Assembly (NCBI GenBank): GCA_009801015.1 | Contig: VHZZ01006344.1 | Location: 1-64,000 of the forward strand | Direction of reading: 5' to 3' | Source of the DNA: Silene noctiflora | Lineage: Eukaryota; Streptophyta; Magnoliopsida; Caryophyllales; Caryophyllaceae | Length of the DNA: 64,000 nt | Shown: piece after piece, positions 14,701 to 29,362 of the stretch | Layout of the letters: every line of letters starts with the position of its first letter | How positions within the stretch are numbered: the stretch's first letter is position 1 | Notes under the pieces: generated by a model | What the model saw: only the letters and a program-made list of their open reading frames with translations | Database searches by the model: none | What the model was told of the DNA's origin: nothing | Translations under genes and position numbers: made by a program

Positions 14701-17700
14701 GATACTACCTCTAAACAGAGCCAATCGCATTTTCAACAGAGTGAGTCTTTCCTACTTCGACCTTACAAGAAAAGAAGCCAGTCAGTGCATAAAGGCGGGT
14801 ATCTTCCTTATTACTTCATAATAATGCTTTTTATAAGGCCCAGTTACTACCTTAGTAAACCTATAACGCTTTATTTTATAAGCATAAGTTCAACTCTAAG
14901 GCTCCATCTTTTAACATCACAACAAGAGACTGTCTTTAAGAGAGGGGCAAGGGGGTCCTATTAGTCTAAGGATTACCCAGTTCCATAAGAAGCTCTCAGA
15001 ACAAACCCATGGGGGGATCCCCGTCTACTACTGTGCCTGTCTCCGTCTTAGAATCCTACCTTGGAATAGTTTAATATAATAAAAGGGACAAGACGCTACC
15101 TTATAGGCGAAGACGCACTCGCTAACCAATTCATATTTTAAAACCAACTAATATAGTGGAGCTCCTATGATATTAGTTCGAGGGACTGGTGCTTTTGCTC
15201 AGATTAATCATCATAAAATGATGTCGTTAATGTTAATTATGTAATATCGGATTTCTTTCTCAAAGGTAAAACTATGCATTCCGGTGTCTGTCCAAAGTAC
15301 TCTTATAAAGCTATCCACCCAAGGTAGGGCATCTACTGTTGTTTCCGAACGAGAAGAAAGGAATGCGCACTCGGCTCGAAAGAGGTAGTCTTTAGACGGA
15401 TTTCAATCGCATACACATAGATTCATGGTTATTTGTAGATCGTGATCTTCTTACATCTATTCTCGCATATAATTTTTTTTTTTTAGAGTAAGGAAGTGCA
15501 CTCATCCCCAACTAAAAGAAGTATGGCATTCTTCGTGGAAGCCTTTCCTTTTTTACTACAAGGACCTTGCTTATGACAAGTTAGCCAAGAATGGGATTCT
15601 TATCTTTGTATTTGTAAATGGTGTAGTTAAGGTGCAGTAACGAAGAAGTAGGCTAAGCCCAAGGAATCATAAGCCAATGCAAGTTCTCCTAGAAGTCCAT
15701 TATTATGTTGATTGGAATTACATTCTTATAAGTGTATATTTGTTTTAATTATCCCCGTAAAACTAGCATCTCTTGGGTATTGTATAGATTCGACTACTAA
15801 GAAGGCGGACGAGGCTGACATCACTCGACCCGGTTTATCTGTTTACTATTCTTCGACCTACCGAATTCTATATTCTAAAAAGAACTCGCCCTCCGCCTTC
15901 GATTCATGCATTCAGTTCTTTATTATAGGTTGCCTTCCCCAAAGGGCGGCACCTTGTAAAAAAAAAAGTTACAGGATAGTGGTCCGGCAAAGTTCGCTCT
16001 GTGAAGTCGTCTTGTCTCGCAAAAAAGTCTAAAACAAACTTATAACAAGGACTTTCGCGGGTAGTGTGTGTAGTAGTTTCTTAAGCTCTTTTCTACTTGC
16101 CTTAGATTCCAGAGGATCACCCCGTGGAGGAAAGAATTCCCCGTATTGAAGCATGAGAAGTATCTTAATAGAAAAGTAAGTAAAGAAAGGAAAGAGAATT
16201 AAATTTAATAATAAATGTAATAAGATAATCTAATTTTTATTATAGGGAAAGGCGCTAGTGATAAGAATGTATTAGCTCGCATATATAGAAATACATGGGG
16301 GAGCAGAGGAACTAGTCTAGTAGTATACGATCTGAAAAACCACCCTATTTCAACCAGTTAAGCACGAGGGGATTTTTATAAGGTTTCCAACGTCCGATGA
16401 AAGATTAGAGTAGGAGGCCTCTTAACAAAAAGTGCTCGACTAAAAAGGATAAGTAGAACTTGAATCCGTTTTTATGAAAGACAGTCTCACTTTCGGACCT
16501 ATCATATCCTAAAACGACGTCACACTCAAGCAACGATCTCAGTAATTCCCTTTTAAATTCTTTAACTAGTCCTATAGAAGAATAGAAGAATGAACAAACC
16601 GGGTGCATCCGTGTGAACTTATTCAAACGACTTCTCACTAGTTCACTCGTAGCTTACTGGAGCAAGGACTCAAACAGAAGTACGAAGACTTTAAGAAAGA
16701 CCGGCCCTTTTACTTCCCTACTAAACTTTCTAATCTCTTGTGAGGAGTCGCTCTCCAGCTCTATTCCTACTTATAAGTTTCTTGTTGAACATGCATTCTA
16801 TCTAGTCTAGAGGCCTTTCCCAGTCTTACCTTTCATACGACTGGGGCGGCAGACAGTTGCTTTATATTATATAATAAGTTACTAAGTTTAGTCTCTCTTT
16901 AAGAAAGATAAATTAAGAAAGAATAATGCAAACAGTTTACTATCGCTCAAACAGAGGTGAAGTTGCTTTCTCATTCATAGAAAAAAAAATAATAAGAAAT
17001 ACCGGAAGTAATAAGATAAGCAACAGGTGGATCTGAAAGAACTTACTCTGTCCTTCTTATAACAGGCTCATTTTTCCCTGAAGACAAATAACTAACCGAA
17101 GGAGTAGCTATCATTTAAGAGTAAGTCGGCTAAGTAGAAGAGTGGAAAAATAACTCAAAGTAGTGAGAAATCGGCACCTTATACTTTGGAAATCTTATTA
17201 ACTTTAAAAAGGGGGGTAAAAAGGGAATGGTTGGGATAAGACTTAACTAAGGCAGGACTGGCTTTTGCACTCGGAAAATTAGAATAAGCCCGTGACACAC
17301 TCCCCGCCACCATAATATAAACTTGCTTGAGAAGTCTCTTTGTTGAGCTCTTGATCGAGAAGGATAAGATGTAGCCGACAACCTATACTATAGGATAAAG
17401 ATAGGCAATAAGGTAAGAATGGAGGGCGCTATGGTACTTTTTTAAGACTTAAAGAATTTTCTTGCTGTATAAAAAGAACATATGGTTAATAGTTTTTTTT
17501 TTTACTTTCACTTGGTCCTTGCAACTAAATTTAAATACTAGCGCACCAATCAAAGTAATTCGCTCAGCCAAGTGTCTTTATCCAACCCCGAAAGTAAGAA
17601 TCTTAAGGCTACATCTCTAAGCGGGGCTTATTGTTGTCGAAGCCTCATTCGTCCTGTTGTTATTTATTCGAGTAAAGGGAGCCATATTTAGCATCCTAGT

Positions 17701-20700
17701 GAAGGTCGACGATCATACCATTGTAAACGCCCGCACCCTAGCTATGGATAAAACAAAGTCTTTCTTTTCAATGCATGTCACGCGCAAACCGCTGCTTGCT
17801 AGCACAGAAGCATAATCCTTGTTTTTTTTCATTAGTCCCAAGTCCCAGTAAATAGGAATGGGGATCAAAGGGAATGGTGCCCTACTTCCATTATGATTAT
17901 GAGTCCTTTCTTTAAAGCACTGAATGCCTTATCTTAGTTTAGGCCTTTTTCGAAGGGCCCCCGCCGGAAGTTTTGAAAAAAAAAAGAAGTATTTTCGGGT
18001 GATAGATTGAAAAGTAAGTTACTGTGGAAGAAAGCATCTGCTTTTTAAAAAAGGGGTACCCCGTATTGAACCACAAACTCTTTCTTATATTGGAGTTGAC
18101 TACTGCTATACTATATATGTGCGCTATGGCAAAGATATAGCAGCGGTATCCTCAGTGAAAGCAACTGTGGTCTCTGTGCTAAAAGAAAGACGCTTGCGGC
18201 AATCCTTCTCTTACCATAGGTCCTTTAATTTAAAAGGTAAATGAATTCACATAATATGGGTCTTTCTAAAAGAAGCCAACTCGCTACCTTGGTTTCGCCC
18301 GTTACATAGGACCGAGAAAATAAGCTATCTATATGCCCAGTTCACTCGAAAAGCTTATGTTGTGCGTGAATCCGAGTGTGGAAATTACAATTAAAATGGC
18401 CGGGGAATAGGGGAAAGAGCCTCTTGTTCCTGATGAAGCGAGTGCAGGAGCGAGTGTAGTGTACCAAACGAAAAAAAAAGCATTCTGCTCTTCCCAACAA
18501 AATAAAATGCGGGTTCGGGGGAGGTCAATCTTTACTATCCATAAATAGGTAGGACCTTTCTCTTATCTTTCCGGTCGATTTAAGCGACTTCATTTGCTTG
18601 ATTGCTCTCAACTACACTCTTTTCAAATCAAATGAACAACGGCTTCTTATTCGAATGCGTCCGGGGGTCTACCTGTTCATTAAGAATTCATTTCTAAATA
18701 AAAACAGAATGCACATGCCCTTTACCTTATCACCACCTTACCTTTGGATCAATAATGCCTCTTTCTCTTATTTTATATCGTCTACTCCTTTCGTATCTCA
18801 AATAGTAGGTCATAAGCTGCAACTTAGAGTAGACACGTAGGATTTCATTCCCTCGACCGAAGGAACCTCAAAGGGCTGCCCCACTATGAAGACTTTACTC
18901 TAGACTATTTAATAAAGAGCATATATAAGTTGGGCTTGTGTACTAAGTCATTTCAGGGGATTCATGTTCTTTCTCACTAAGACTAACTCCTTCCTACTTC
19001 TTTTGTTTGAGCCCTTCCCCGTTCTTTGTTCTTTTTTCCTTTCACACCAGTTCTTCTAGTTTTCTTTTCTTAGAACTTGCTTTCTCTTTATCCGTGGAGT
19101 ATACGGTAGGAAGTGGCGGCATTCGATGGATCGAGCGGAATAGCCACTGCAAGACTATAACTCTCCCTAGAGATGATTAGACTAGATACGTATTAAGTGG
19201 TTTTGAAAAGACAGGAGGATGGGATGGGAACTTCTTTGGATGAATGACTTAAAAGACTATATATAGTGCAGTACGTCAATAGAGAATTACCTGATGTGAG
19301 ACTTCCCGCGGCTTTTTTCCCATGCTTCTGATCCGGAAGGAAAATGCTGCTGCTAATGTTCCAGCGAATGCGTAAGAACGAGACTCAGTTCTACATTGGA
19401 AATTGCTACACTCTCATCTCCGACCTGCTGCCCGTTGCCGGTTCTTACAGGGATGAATGCTTCGTTACTTTAACATTAAACTAAGAATAGGGCCACCTTT
19501 CGGACTAATCTAGCTACTTCATAGCATAGACGTAGCTCGTCAAATAAAGCTTCGGACTCCCAGTTCTAACCTTTACCTTGTCAAAGCAAACTCGTAAGTT
19601 AGCTTCGAAAACAAATGCTCAAATTCTATTCTCATTTTGCTGGTTAATAGTGCCCTCTTTGTACTTTTCCAATCAATCCGGAAATGTAGCTTCTACTGAT
19701 AAAGAATTCTACAAGGGATTATGTTGTTACCCAATTCCTAAAAAACCTCGAACTCCAAGGGGAAGTGCCAATCTTAGAAGTGAGGTTTTAAAGGAACAAA
19801 AGTCATATTAATATTAAAAGGATTCTAACCTGGTTGCTTATAATTAAATAAATAATAAGAAGGGCGTTCTGTTCGCCCCCCTTTCCTTCCACCTCATTTT
19901 GTCTGCTTCCGAAGTGTCGGGGTAGGCTAAGCCAGCTCACGTCTCTCCTGTCCTAGCAGTTAACTAATAGATTTAGGAATTGACTTCTTTATGATTTCTG
20001 AGAATGCACCTAAGGGTGGGACCTGCTACCCCTTTCCCTTAGCTAAGCAAGTTCATTTGCCTCATTCTTTGATGAAAATTATAAGTCTTCGTTCAGAAGA
20101 TCAGAATGGAAAGACTTTATAGAAGGAGGCTGCCTCTGACCTCGGCTACCGTGGACCACTTTCGGTATCTTTGTACAATTCCGTCTTTGAATTTTGATCA
20201 TTCTAGATTTTAATATTCCATCCTCGATTGCCAGTGCGCCTTGAAAAGAAAAAAATCGGTAAGAATGTCAGGTGTGCGTTAAGGCTTAAAGCTGTTGCCG
20301 GTCAGCTGCTGTTGTCTTCTGTCCAAACCCTCGCTGGAAGCCCACCCCCTTAATTAAAGTTCTTGGTAGAGGATTTCTGGGCCAATTATAGTGGTGGTGA
20401 TCAATGCGAATTGACGTTCTTTAGTATGTACAAGATTTAGGATACCTCTAGACTCAGCAGTTACTTTGCTCAATCTGCTACATTTAGCACTTCGAGCGAG
20501 ACCCGTGGTCTTCTGTTCTTCCTCTAGTCATTTGCCCCATTAGTCTAATAAATATGTATAATAAGAATAGAAGGGTAAAGGTTTTTTAGTAGCTGACTGT
20601 CCCTGGTTTCAAAAAGAAAAAGTAATCCTCCTATCCCTGCCGGATCTGAGGGCTGAGGCTAAGTGTTCACAGATGTATTCTCTCATGCCCTTGGCTTCTA

Positions 20701-21387
20701 TTGAATCTGTCGTCTTCCTTGCCCTTCTTTCTTTACTTTAAGTTAAGGCTTTTGGTGGCACAACTTGGGGGCTCTTAAATAGTTTCACTCAGAGAGTCTT
20801 CTTTCTTTAACTTTAACGAGTTTGGCCCCAACATATACATCTGGAAAGGGCCTTAGCTCATGAACAGGAAGAATGGTCGGCCAACGTCCTACATCATAAG
20901 CGTATTCAATTTAAAGAACCTTTAATATGCTCTTTAGAATTCAAAGTACTTTAACGTTCAACTAGGTGTTACGAAAAGCATAATCCCTTTACTTTGCAGT
21001 CGAGTCATTTCATCTCTATAAATAAATTTATAAATATAATATAAGAATCTTTGCTAACTGCTAATGCCTTCTTTTCTTAATTGAGATCCTTTGGAAAAGA
21101 ACGAGTGGAAGGTATGCCAGCGAAGTGCGCCATTGATGCGGAGAGTGGGCAGTAGATCAGAGGCGGGGCAGTATCTAGCTATCCGATAAAGCAATTCTTT
21201 TTTGTTGGGGTAGTAGTTTCAAATTCCCTATTTATTGGAACCTTAGTTCCCATCATCTCTTGTAAGTCGAGGTCTTTCTGAACGTAGACTACACTCGAGT
21301 CTTCCTCTTCTGAGCGAAAGAAAGGGTTGTTTACACCTCCGGCGCTCGAACATATCAAGAAGTTCGTCTATAAGCCCCCTATAAAAC

Positions 21388-21414
21388 AAAGAAGTCTAAT
21401 TTTTAGACTTCTTT
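21388..21414. repeat. Perfect 12-bp hairpin
   Basis: AAAGAAGTCTAA and its exact complement are separated by a TTT loop. In plant mitochondria such stem-loops can stabilise transcript 3' ends, but no gene is seen nearby on either strand. I therefore record only the structure. Confidence 0.6.
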
Positions 21415-24400
21415 TCATCTTTTATTTCAAGCGTGGGGTCAATCATAGGGAAGAGTTAGCCCATCCAATCAGCTAGCTAGTCGATTTAACTCAGAATATA
21501 AAAGTAAGATAAGATTTTTTCACAAGAAAGCTGAATTAGGCACCTCGAATTTCGATTAGACAAGAGCTGAATCCAGCCTGACTTCGATTCATTTCATTTC
21601 TTTTAAAACACTCCGTTCCACATGTACCAAGTCTGTATTCAGGATAAATTTTTCACCTTTGCCGAGAAAGATCCTAAGAATAAGAGGGGGTCCGATCAGC
21701 CAATCGTTCAGAGGTCCAAGTAGCCGCCAACGAAAGCTTTCAAAGTAAAAGTAAGGGATTAGTCGGCAAGACATTAAGATAAAGGGTTTTCGCTAACGTA
21801 CCAATCTAAAGGTTCAGGCAACCAAGACGGAAAAACAAAGTAGAACCGGTGAGTAAATCGTCTGGATACGCCCACCTATGCATCATCCCCTTGCTTAGTA
21901 CTGGTTACACGCCAGTTGAATCGAAATCAAAGCCCCGTAAGAATTAAGTAAAGTAGTGGCTGCCCTTGAGTAATGCTACCAACTTCAGTTCCAGGTTGAT
22001 ATGATTCCCGCTCTTCTAAATCCTAAATAAGGCAGTTTTGGCATGTTTTTCGGGGAATTTCTTATATATATATAAAGATAGAAGAGTGGGCGATCTCTCG
22101 ATTATGTCAGTCTCAGCTAGCTGCCTTGACTTTGACTTTACTCAATATTATATCAAAGGTTTGCGCGAGTCTTCTATTTTTTTTATAGTTTATGTATGGG
22201 TGGTAGAGCAAGAGTGTGCACGAAAAGCCTTGAGATATTTTCCCCAGCTCGCCCATTAGAAAGAAAAGAAAGAGAGAGGCAGAGCATGTGCCCTTTGATT
22301 CGTCGACCGCTCTTTTGTACTAAGATTGTATGGTAGCTATTGTATCCGCATCAGCCACGTCCAGAATTTGGATGGATCATTGGTAAGTCAAGCTTCGCGT
22401 GCATAACCTCTCTCGGAATCAGAGATTCCTTTTCTCCCCGAAGCGACCGAAGCTTAGAAGGATCCTGATCATACCGTCTAGCTTTCAAAAGAGTCTACTT
22501 TAATTAATGGGACTCCGCAGTGATCCCTGTACGAGCCTGACTTTACTTTATAAATAATAAGAAGAGATTGACAAGATAAGGAGCGAGATCGTTCCGAAAT
22601 TGATAGGAAGCGTTAGCCATTTCATAGAATCGTTCTAAATCAAAATCGGCACAACAGATATTTTTTTCGGGGCCGCCTACAGGCGAGGTTTATTAAAGTA
22701 CCTTCTTTTTCTCCATACTTTTTAAGATATGCGCGAGCCGGGGCAACCTTTTTTTTATTATATGCGATCTCTTTCAGATCCATAGGGACCTACACCAAAA
22801 TCATAGAACATGAAACTTCAGAGTAAAGATGTTCATGAATTTCTTAGCATATCGAAGGCAGAATTAAAAGTTCCACCCGTACTGCCACGTTGGGTTAAGC
22901 ATGGGTTCGAGACGAAGCACGCGGTACGAGACAAGACGGGAACTCCATGTTTAAGTTTAAGCGCAATCAGATAGTTCTTAGGTAAGGCATGAAAGAGAAA
23001 GGTATGAAGCGCGTACGTTGTTCTTCCTGAATGCTTTATTTTTATATAGTAATAGTATAGGCCTATACTTCTTTCCCAGACTAATTCAAGGTGCGTACGC
23101 TATGTTTTAAAACTGAACCAATACCCCTTAACCGTGACTGTTCGCATATAATGAAGCCCTTCTGACTTAAGGTTCATAGTCAGAGTGAGTGTCCTTTCTA
23201 ATAAAAGAAAGACTCTAATAGGGAAAGAGAGAGAGCTAGAACAAGCTGGCAGCAGAATAATTTTTGGAAAGAGGACAACGATATTAAGACTTGACTTCGC
23301 GCCTCGTTTAGCTTCGCTTCCTCAAAATGGGCAATCTGTGGCGAGTGATCGGCGGTGGGGAATAGCATTTGTTACCTTGAAAGGGCTGAGGACCTTTGTT
23401 CTATTGATTTGATTTCATATAAGACCCACAACTGGAAAAAGTACCTGAATTACTCAGTCAGCATGGGAGTTAGCTAACTAGCCATAAAAGAAAGGAAGGT
23501 GGTTACGTAGAGTCCTAGGTAGTTGGTGAAACAAGAGCTTACCAAGGCAATCGTGCTTAGTTGGTCTTTCCCTCTATTATTCCATTGTTGAATTTGAGGA
23601 ATAAAGTCAAAGGCGTCTATCTATCTCCAAGAATACCCTTCTTCATTCGGCAGCTCCAGTACAGCAGTAACAATACTATTTTAAGTTCAAGAAGGAATCT
23701 CTTTATACCTAACAATTACCTTTTGACTCTTTTTAAATAATATATAATTTAGCTTTGAGATGAGCTACAGTTTGTGTAAACCATGCAATTTCCATCTTTG
23801 ATAGGGCGTCATCTGTCGGATGCGAAAGTAAACATGTTGTCATAAGCTTGGGACGATATTGATCATCTTCCTTCTTCCCCGCTTTATGTCTATTACTTGC
23901 TCTTTTTTTTTTCACTCTTGGTGCTGCTCGGAGAATACTCCCCTTACTTTATGTTCGCGCTGAAGGTATGCTCGCGCCTGCAACCATGTTTATGTATCCG
24001 AGCTTAAACCCTACGTACCGAAAGAAGTAAGTACTTTTTTGAAGAGAGTCTTTTGCTGCTTAAAAAAAAGCCTTTTCCTATAACATAATATACAACTCTC
24101 AAAGAGGTCCGTTCTCCTTCTAAAAGCAACAAATGCACACGTTTTACGGGAACAGGACTTGTCCTCTATCTTTTCTTTATCGCAAACGTCCAATGAGAAC
24201 GTTTCGTATGAGAATAAAAACAAGGGATAAAAGGTTAGGCTGTAAGAAGAGGAAAGCAGACTTCTTTCTCTAAGACCCACAAGCGAGGGTACAAAAGAAC
24301 TCGGTTGACAAGAAGAGGTCCGAAAGGGACTTGGGCGATAGCGAGAGGCAGATTTCTCCTTTACTGAGCGTGTGACGCATGCATATTAATTAGTGCTAAA

Positions 24401-27400
24401 GTGTTAACGCTTCGTTTAGCAGGGACCACAAGAGACTATATTCTCCGGATTTCCCTAAACGAAAACAATGTGTACGTGTCGTCTGCGAACAAAGAAAAAC
24501 GGACTCCTATAGCTCTAGGACCAGGATTTGAGGACTTGTTGTGGTTGGTAGGAAATCTTTGCCTTTCCTCTTCGCCTGCGCTTTTTCCTGTTCATGACCA
24601 ACATGCCTTTATTTTCTTTTCGTCAAGGAAATGGGCTCAATTTCTAAGCTTGCTGCGTAGCTTAAGGATTAGTATCTCCAGTTTCTATGGAAACTAAAGC
24701 CGGCAATTTCAGACATTAATTGGACAATTATAGGGGCAGCTATAAATGATAGGGAAGCCCCCTTAGGGTAAGAGTCATACCAATAGCATTTAAAGGGTGC
24801 CCAAGGAGACCGTGTTTGAAGGTGGCCACATTCCAGAAGCACCTAAACAAGATTAGTTTAGGCAGAAACAATTGTTGAGTCTGATTGTGTTTACAGCAGG
24901 AAAGCATCGGTCAAGCCCTCAGTCGGTCTCAAATGAGATTTTGCTTACTCTGCGCGCTTTGGGCACTCATAGCAGCATCATAGCAATTGTAATACCTGCC
25001 GCAACGTGTAGAAAGATTCCAGAATAGTGGTAGGAAGGATGCCCGCTGTTGGAATGAACGAGCGAAAGAGTGAAGCGAGTTGGCTCGTTTGCAATGAGAA
25101 AGGAAATTCCTTTTTAGTAATAGAGCACCACTATTGGTAGAGCGGATAGTCCTTGAATTAGTAATTGAGCCGTAGAAAAAAAAGGAGTAAACCCCTATAC
25201 GTAAGTGGGAATTTCCCGATAAAATTAATTCCAGTCAATAATGGGCTATTTCAGCAGTTTGTGTGTGGGCATAGCTAGTAGAAGTCCCTTGATCTCAAGA
25301 GGCGTACCAAATCGTTAATAAAGAGTCCACGCTAGGCCATGTATGGTTCTGCATATCCGTTTCAACCCATGTCTGAAATTTGAAAAGAACCCTATAAAAA
25401 TTAGAAGATGATCCTCCATGGCTTTAAATTTTTCTTTATTTATTTGTACAAGCACCCCATAAAAGGAGAGAGAAGCACTACAATAAAGCGCTTACGTTCG
25501 TGAACTAAAACACAAGTTTATGCTCAGAGAAGCTTATTCTTCTTCTGACCATTACAAATCCCACAAAAAATAAGCTTTATGAAGATATAAAGATAGAAAT
25601 CCCAAGATAAAGAGCTTGCCAGTTGTTCAAAGCGAATCAATAGATACGCGAGCTGAGTCTAAGGTAGAGGTCATAGTTTTGTTAACGAGTGAGGTTGGAT
25701 AGAAATATATTTGAAATTGACTTGGATATGCGCCTTTCGTGCTTGTGCGCTGTTGCACGTAGTCATATATCAAAGGGAGATAGGCATATTCCCTCCGTTT
25801 GCAACTTGAGGTGACGTATTCCAAGGATGTATGCAGATCGATATCGAGGGGACCTTTATGCTGCGGGTATACCTATTGGAGCGGTTGGATTGGATAGGCT
25901 ATAGAAGCAGATTTGTTTTTTGATGAGTAATTTCCAGATACGTTATCAAGTGGGACTTCGACATGGAATGCGCGTTGTTTAAGTCGAAAAAATCTTTCCA
26001 CCCTTCTACAGAGAGGTATACCCGTAAGATCCTAAATGTGCTTTTTAATATACATCGTGGATGACAATCTCTATAGAAATGAGTTTACATAAAGAAGTGA
26101 GGCGCAAAGCCCTATGCTGCGAGTAGATCTATCTTAACGATGGGACAAGGCTATCAGTGGGGGCCCTCTTATTTATGAAGCAATCTAACAGGAAAAAGAA
26201 GAATAATTTCCCTCACATAATACTTACGAGGTGGGATTGCTCCCTCAACAAGAAGAACAAGAAGAGTAGATAGTCCTATTCCAAGCGAAAGGGCTCGGAT
26301 TGAAGGCAGAGGTAAGGAGTTGCATTAGCATTTTAGCGGGAGATCAGAACGTGTAGCCCTTCCATAATGCGTACCATAACGCGTATACTAAAAAGTAAAA
26401 TACGTTTTGTAAGTGAGCCAAAGAAACAAGGTTTATGGATCCATCCTTACTTACATGTAAGCTCTTTCATTCGAAATGAACGAGTGGAATACTTGGAATG
26501 AGGGGTAGAGCATAGGGCCGCATGGAGCTATTGGGCATATCCAATCGTAGTGCTGGAAGGTGGTATTTTCACAGAATGCCCTCTTAGTATAGTATGGGCC
26601 CGCTTGTCATGTCATGATAGATTGGGTCACGCGCGGACATACCGTAACTACGGAACACTAGCCATATGGAAGTTCTTTTACTCCCAAAGGTCTTGCGAAA
26701 ATGCTTAAAAGTGGGCCACGTTAGAGCGTGTTCGAGGGTGATCGAGCCATTAGAGAGATGCCAACTCTACCTTTTTACCGGGAAGAACCGGCCATAGAAA
26801 AAGATTAGGATTTTGACAAGTACTTTCTTGATAGGGTATTAATGAGTTAAAATGAATCTTCCGTCTATTATGTAGCTTTTAAAGGTTACAAGCCTTTTAC
26901 GCGATATGGCGCAGAGACCGGCCCCTTATGCCAGCAGTAGACGTATTCGAAGATAGCTAGGAAGTGAACTCGTCTCCTCTTCCCTGCTGCTCGAGCCAAC
27001 TTGCGTCTCCTCGAGTGGTTGTAACAGACCCCATATAAAATGGATTTCTTATTTCCAGAGCATAGTTTCTTCGTTGATCGGACGATATTGGTTACGCCTA
27101 TTCCCATTGCCTGCTGCGCTAGGCTCGAAATCGCCCGCTTATTTGCCTTTTTTTTTTGAATGCGCGGGATCCTCATCTCGCTTGCCACATATAGAAGGAG
27201 GTTGATTGAATACAGATTCCTTCTTGCGACCCATCCTTTCTTTTAAGAATAGTGGTATTTCACTCGTTAAGGGTCTTTGATAGGTCCTTTGGCTAACACA
27301 ACGGAGAATACGTGGCGCAGGCTTCATAAACAACAATATGCGCAAAATTACTTCCTTTTCTTGAACAAGCAGTGGCTGGCTGTAGCCGTAGAATGATCTT

Positions 27401-29297
27401 CCTTTGATGTGTTGTGTACCACTCAGTGAGTAGTGTGCCCCATAAAACTGCGTTGAAAGTCGAGGCTATTTATAGCTCGAAGAGGAAGTGCCGTAGCTTC
27501 TTGTGACGCAACATATTTATTAGTGAGAAAGTCACGTTTTATACACCTTTAGTAGTAGGACGGCGCCCGCAAGAGCCCTTGTTTTCCTGCTTTCCGTAAA
27601 CAGAAACAGCAGATGTGCATGTTTCACTCGCGAAGCTCGCATGCTAAAGTAAAGAACCAGGGAACTTGGACTTAATTACTATCGTAGAAGTGGGCTACTG
27701 TCTGACTTCCCAAGGCACGTTAATGGTAATAGGGTGCGAATTTATGAGCAGCTTAGCCGTTAGGAAGAGAGTGAGATTGGACAAAGTTTGCTTCCTTGGC
27801 TGGTAACGTAGCCTTCATTTGGTAAGTTTTTTTCTTTATTAATAAGCCGAGGGCACTTGTGCCTCTACCTGCTATATTGAGGCTATTTAGAGTTCTACTA
27901 AAAATCTATGCTCTTTCCTTTGGCTTTCTTCTTGATTGGTTTTGGTGTCTAGGTGGCATCGGGTAGTCATAACATAACTTCTTTTACACGTCTAATTTCG
28001 AAAAATTGACCTCAATCCTAGCCAATCATCCGTAAACGGCGATTGTTCTCATGAGTTAGTATTCGACCCCTCTGTTTAATCAATCAGACCTACTATTTGA
28101 TTTCACAAAGTACATCTTATTTTAATAGTGGGAATTGGATGGCTTTTAATAGTGGGTGGTCCTTGCTTAAGAAAGGCTCGGATTAAGAATTCCTATGACA
28201 AATGGGAGGATTCTACTGGGATTGCTCCTGTCCTTTTTTCTTTTCACGCGCTCACTAAGGAAGAAAAGAAAGAAGCCAATCCAGACGTTTCACAAAAAAT
28301 TCACGAAATTGAGATCAGGATCTTTGGCTTTCCATAGAGTTAGTCAATATCGGGGAATATTACCTCATTTATATTATTATATTATATATTCTGATTTTCT
28401 GATCTCCTATGATGGATGCCCCCGAAAAAAGATGCTTTATCGAAATAGCGGCTTGCATTCTTGGATTTTAAACCCAAGCGAACGCATTGCGACCCGGTTT
28501 ACTAAATAAAGAATGAAATTTACTAAATAGAACAGGGCTTTTCCGGTGATTCTATTAAGTGAGGGATTTGATGAGAACTTGATGAGGCTGTCAAGAGGGG
28601 CGAAGGCTGAGAAGAGATTCTTTCTTATTCCAACCGCTTTAGCCTTTGTGCCACGCCAGTGCTCAGTAAAACGAGCTGTCCGTATCCTATTATGAAGAGG
28701 TTTCTCACGTAATAGACCTTTCTGACTAGAAAAGCTCGGATTCAATACCCCGAGGAAGCCGCTTTTAGGCATGGTTTTCGAAAGCCCATTTTAACGCTTT
28801 TTTCTCTCGTCGGAGATTCAAAAGAAAAGTCTCGCTTTTAAATAACTAAGACTAATATAGGATGCGGGTTCGACCCTTTCTTATCAGTTAACGCAGCTTC
28901 TTGGTCCGAAAAAAACCGCCGTTCAGTTAGTCCCGCTGCTTTTATTTAACATAGTACGAGTACTCTTATGACTGAATGATAGAATTTGAAATGAAGGATG
29001 AGTTCGGGTTCCCCTTTACCGGATTAACTATGCTAGCAAATTTACTTTTTTCTTTTCGTAGTAGGCAAGCAAGTGACTTCAGAAAGGCGGGGTTTCGGCC
29101 TAGAGTAGTAGCATGATATCAAAAAATGCTTCAAGTCTTTTTTTCTGAGAAAGAGAAAGAAGTCGGCTTGGTATTGGATCCGCTATTATGGGAGCATAAC
29201 AGAACATAACAGCAATTAGAGTCTACTTCGCTCCTGCATTAAAAAGACTTAAGAGAACCACCTACCCGAACCAAAAAAAAGATTTAAACCACCGACA

Positions 29298-29356
29298 CGA
29301 ATTAGGTCAACTATAGAAGCTTAAAACAAAAACCCGGGGAGAAAGCTTTCACTCAC
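29298..29356 (-). pseudogene. Decayed 59-bp copy of the atp4 3' part
   Basis: This segment aligns without gaps to 29852-29910 inside atp4, with 53 of 59 bases identical. It lies in the same orientation about 410 bp past the atp4 stop codon. In atp4 the segment encodes the SERFLPGSAF region near the C-terminus; here that reading is interrupted by a stop. The simplest explanation is a local duplication whose intervening DNA now carries the 97-codon ORF at 29363-29656. Alternatively it is a trace of recombination between two atp4-containing molecules. Confidence 0.75.
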
Positions 29357-29362
29357 TATATC

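Larger units (their letters stand above)
8996..29297. other. Gene desert, 20 kb
   Basis: No supportable gene was found on either strand. Open frames here rarely exceed 100 codons and none resembles a known family. The longest, about 100 codons at 12354-12656 on the plus strand, is locally GC-rich but unrecognised. A perfect 12-bp inverted repeat lies at 21388-21414 and a 6-bp one at 14686-14700. AT microrepeats occur, for example near 28373-28390. A T-arm-like string near 28863 has no matching acceptor or D arm, so I do not call a tRNA. Confidence 0.6.

Noticed and set aside
26886-27345. Basic minus-strand frames that could suggest a ribosomal protein
   Set aside because: No match to any mitochondrial ribosomal protein I know; basic composition alone is not evidence.
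28850-28885. GATGCGGGTTCGACCC, like a tRNA T arm (plastid trnG-like)
   Set aside because: The 3' stem does not pair and there is no upstream cloverleaf.
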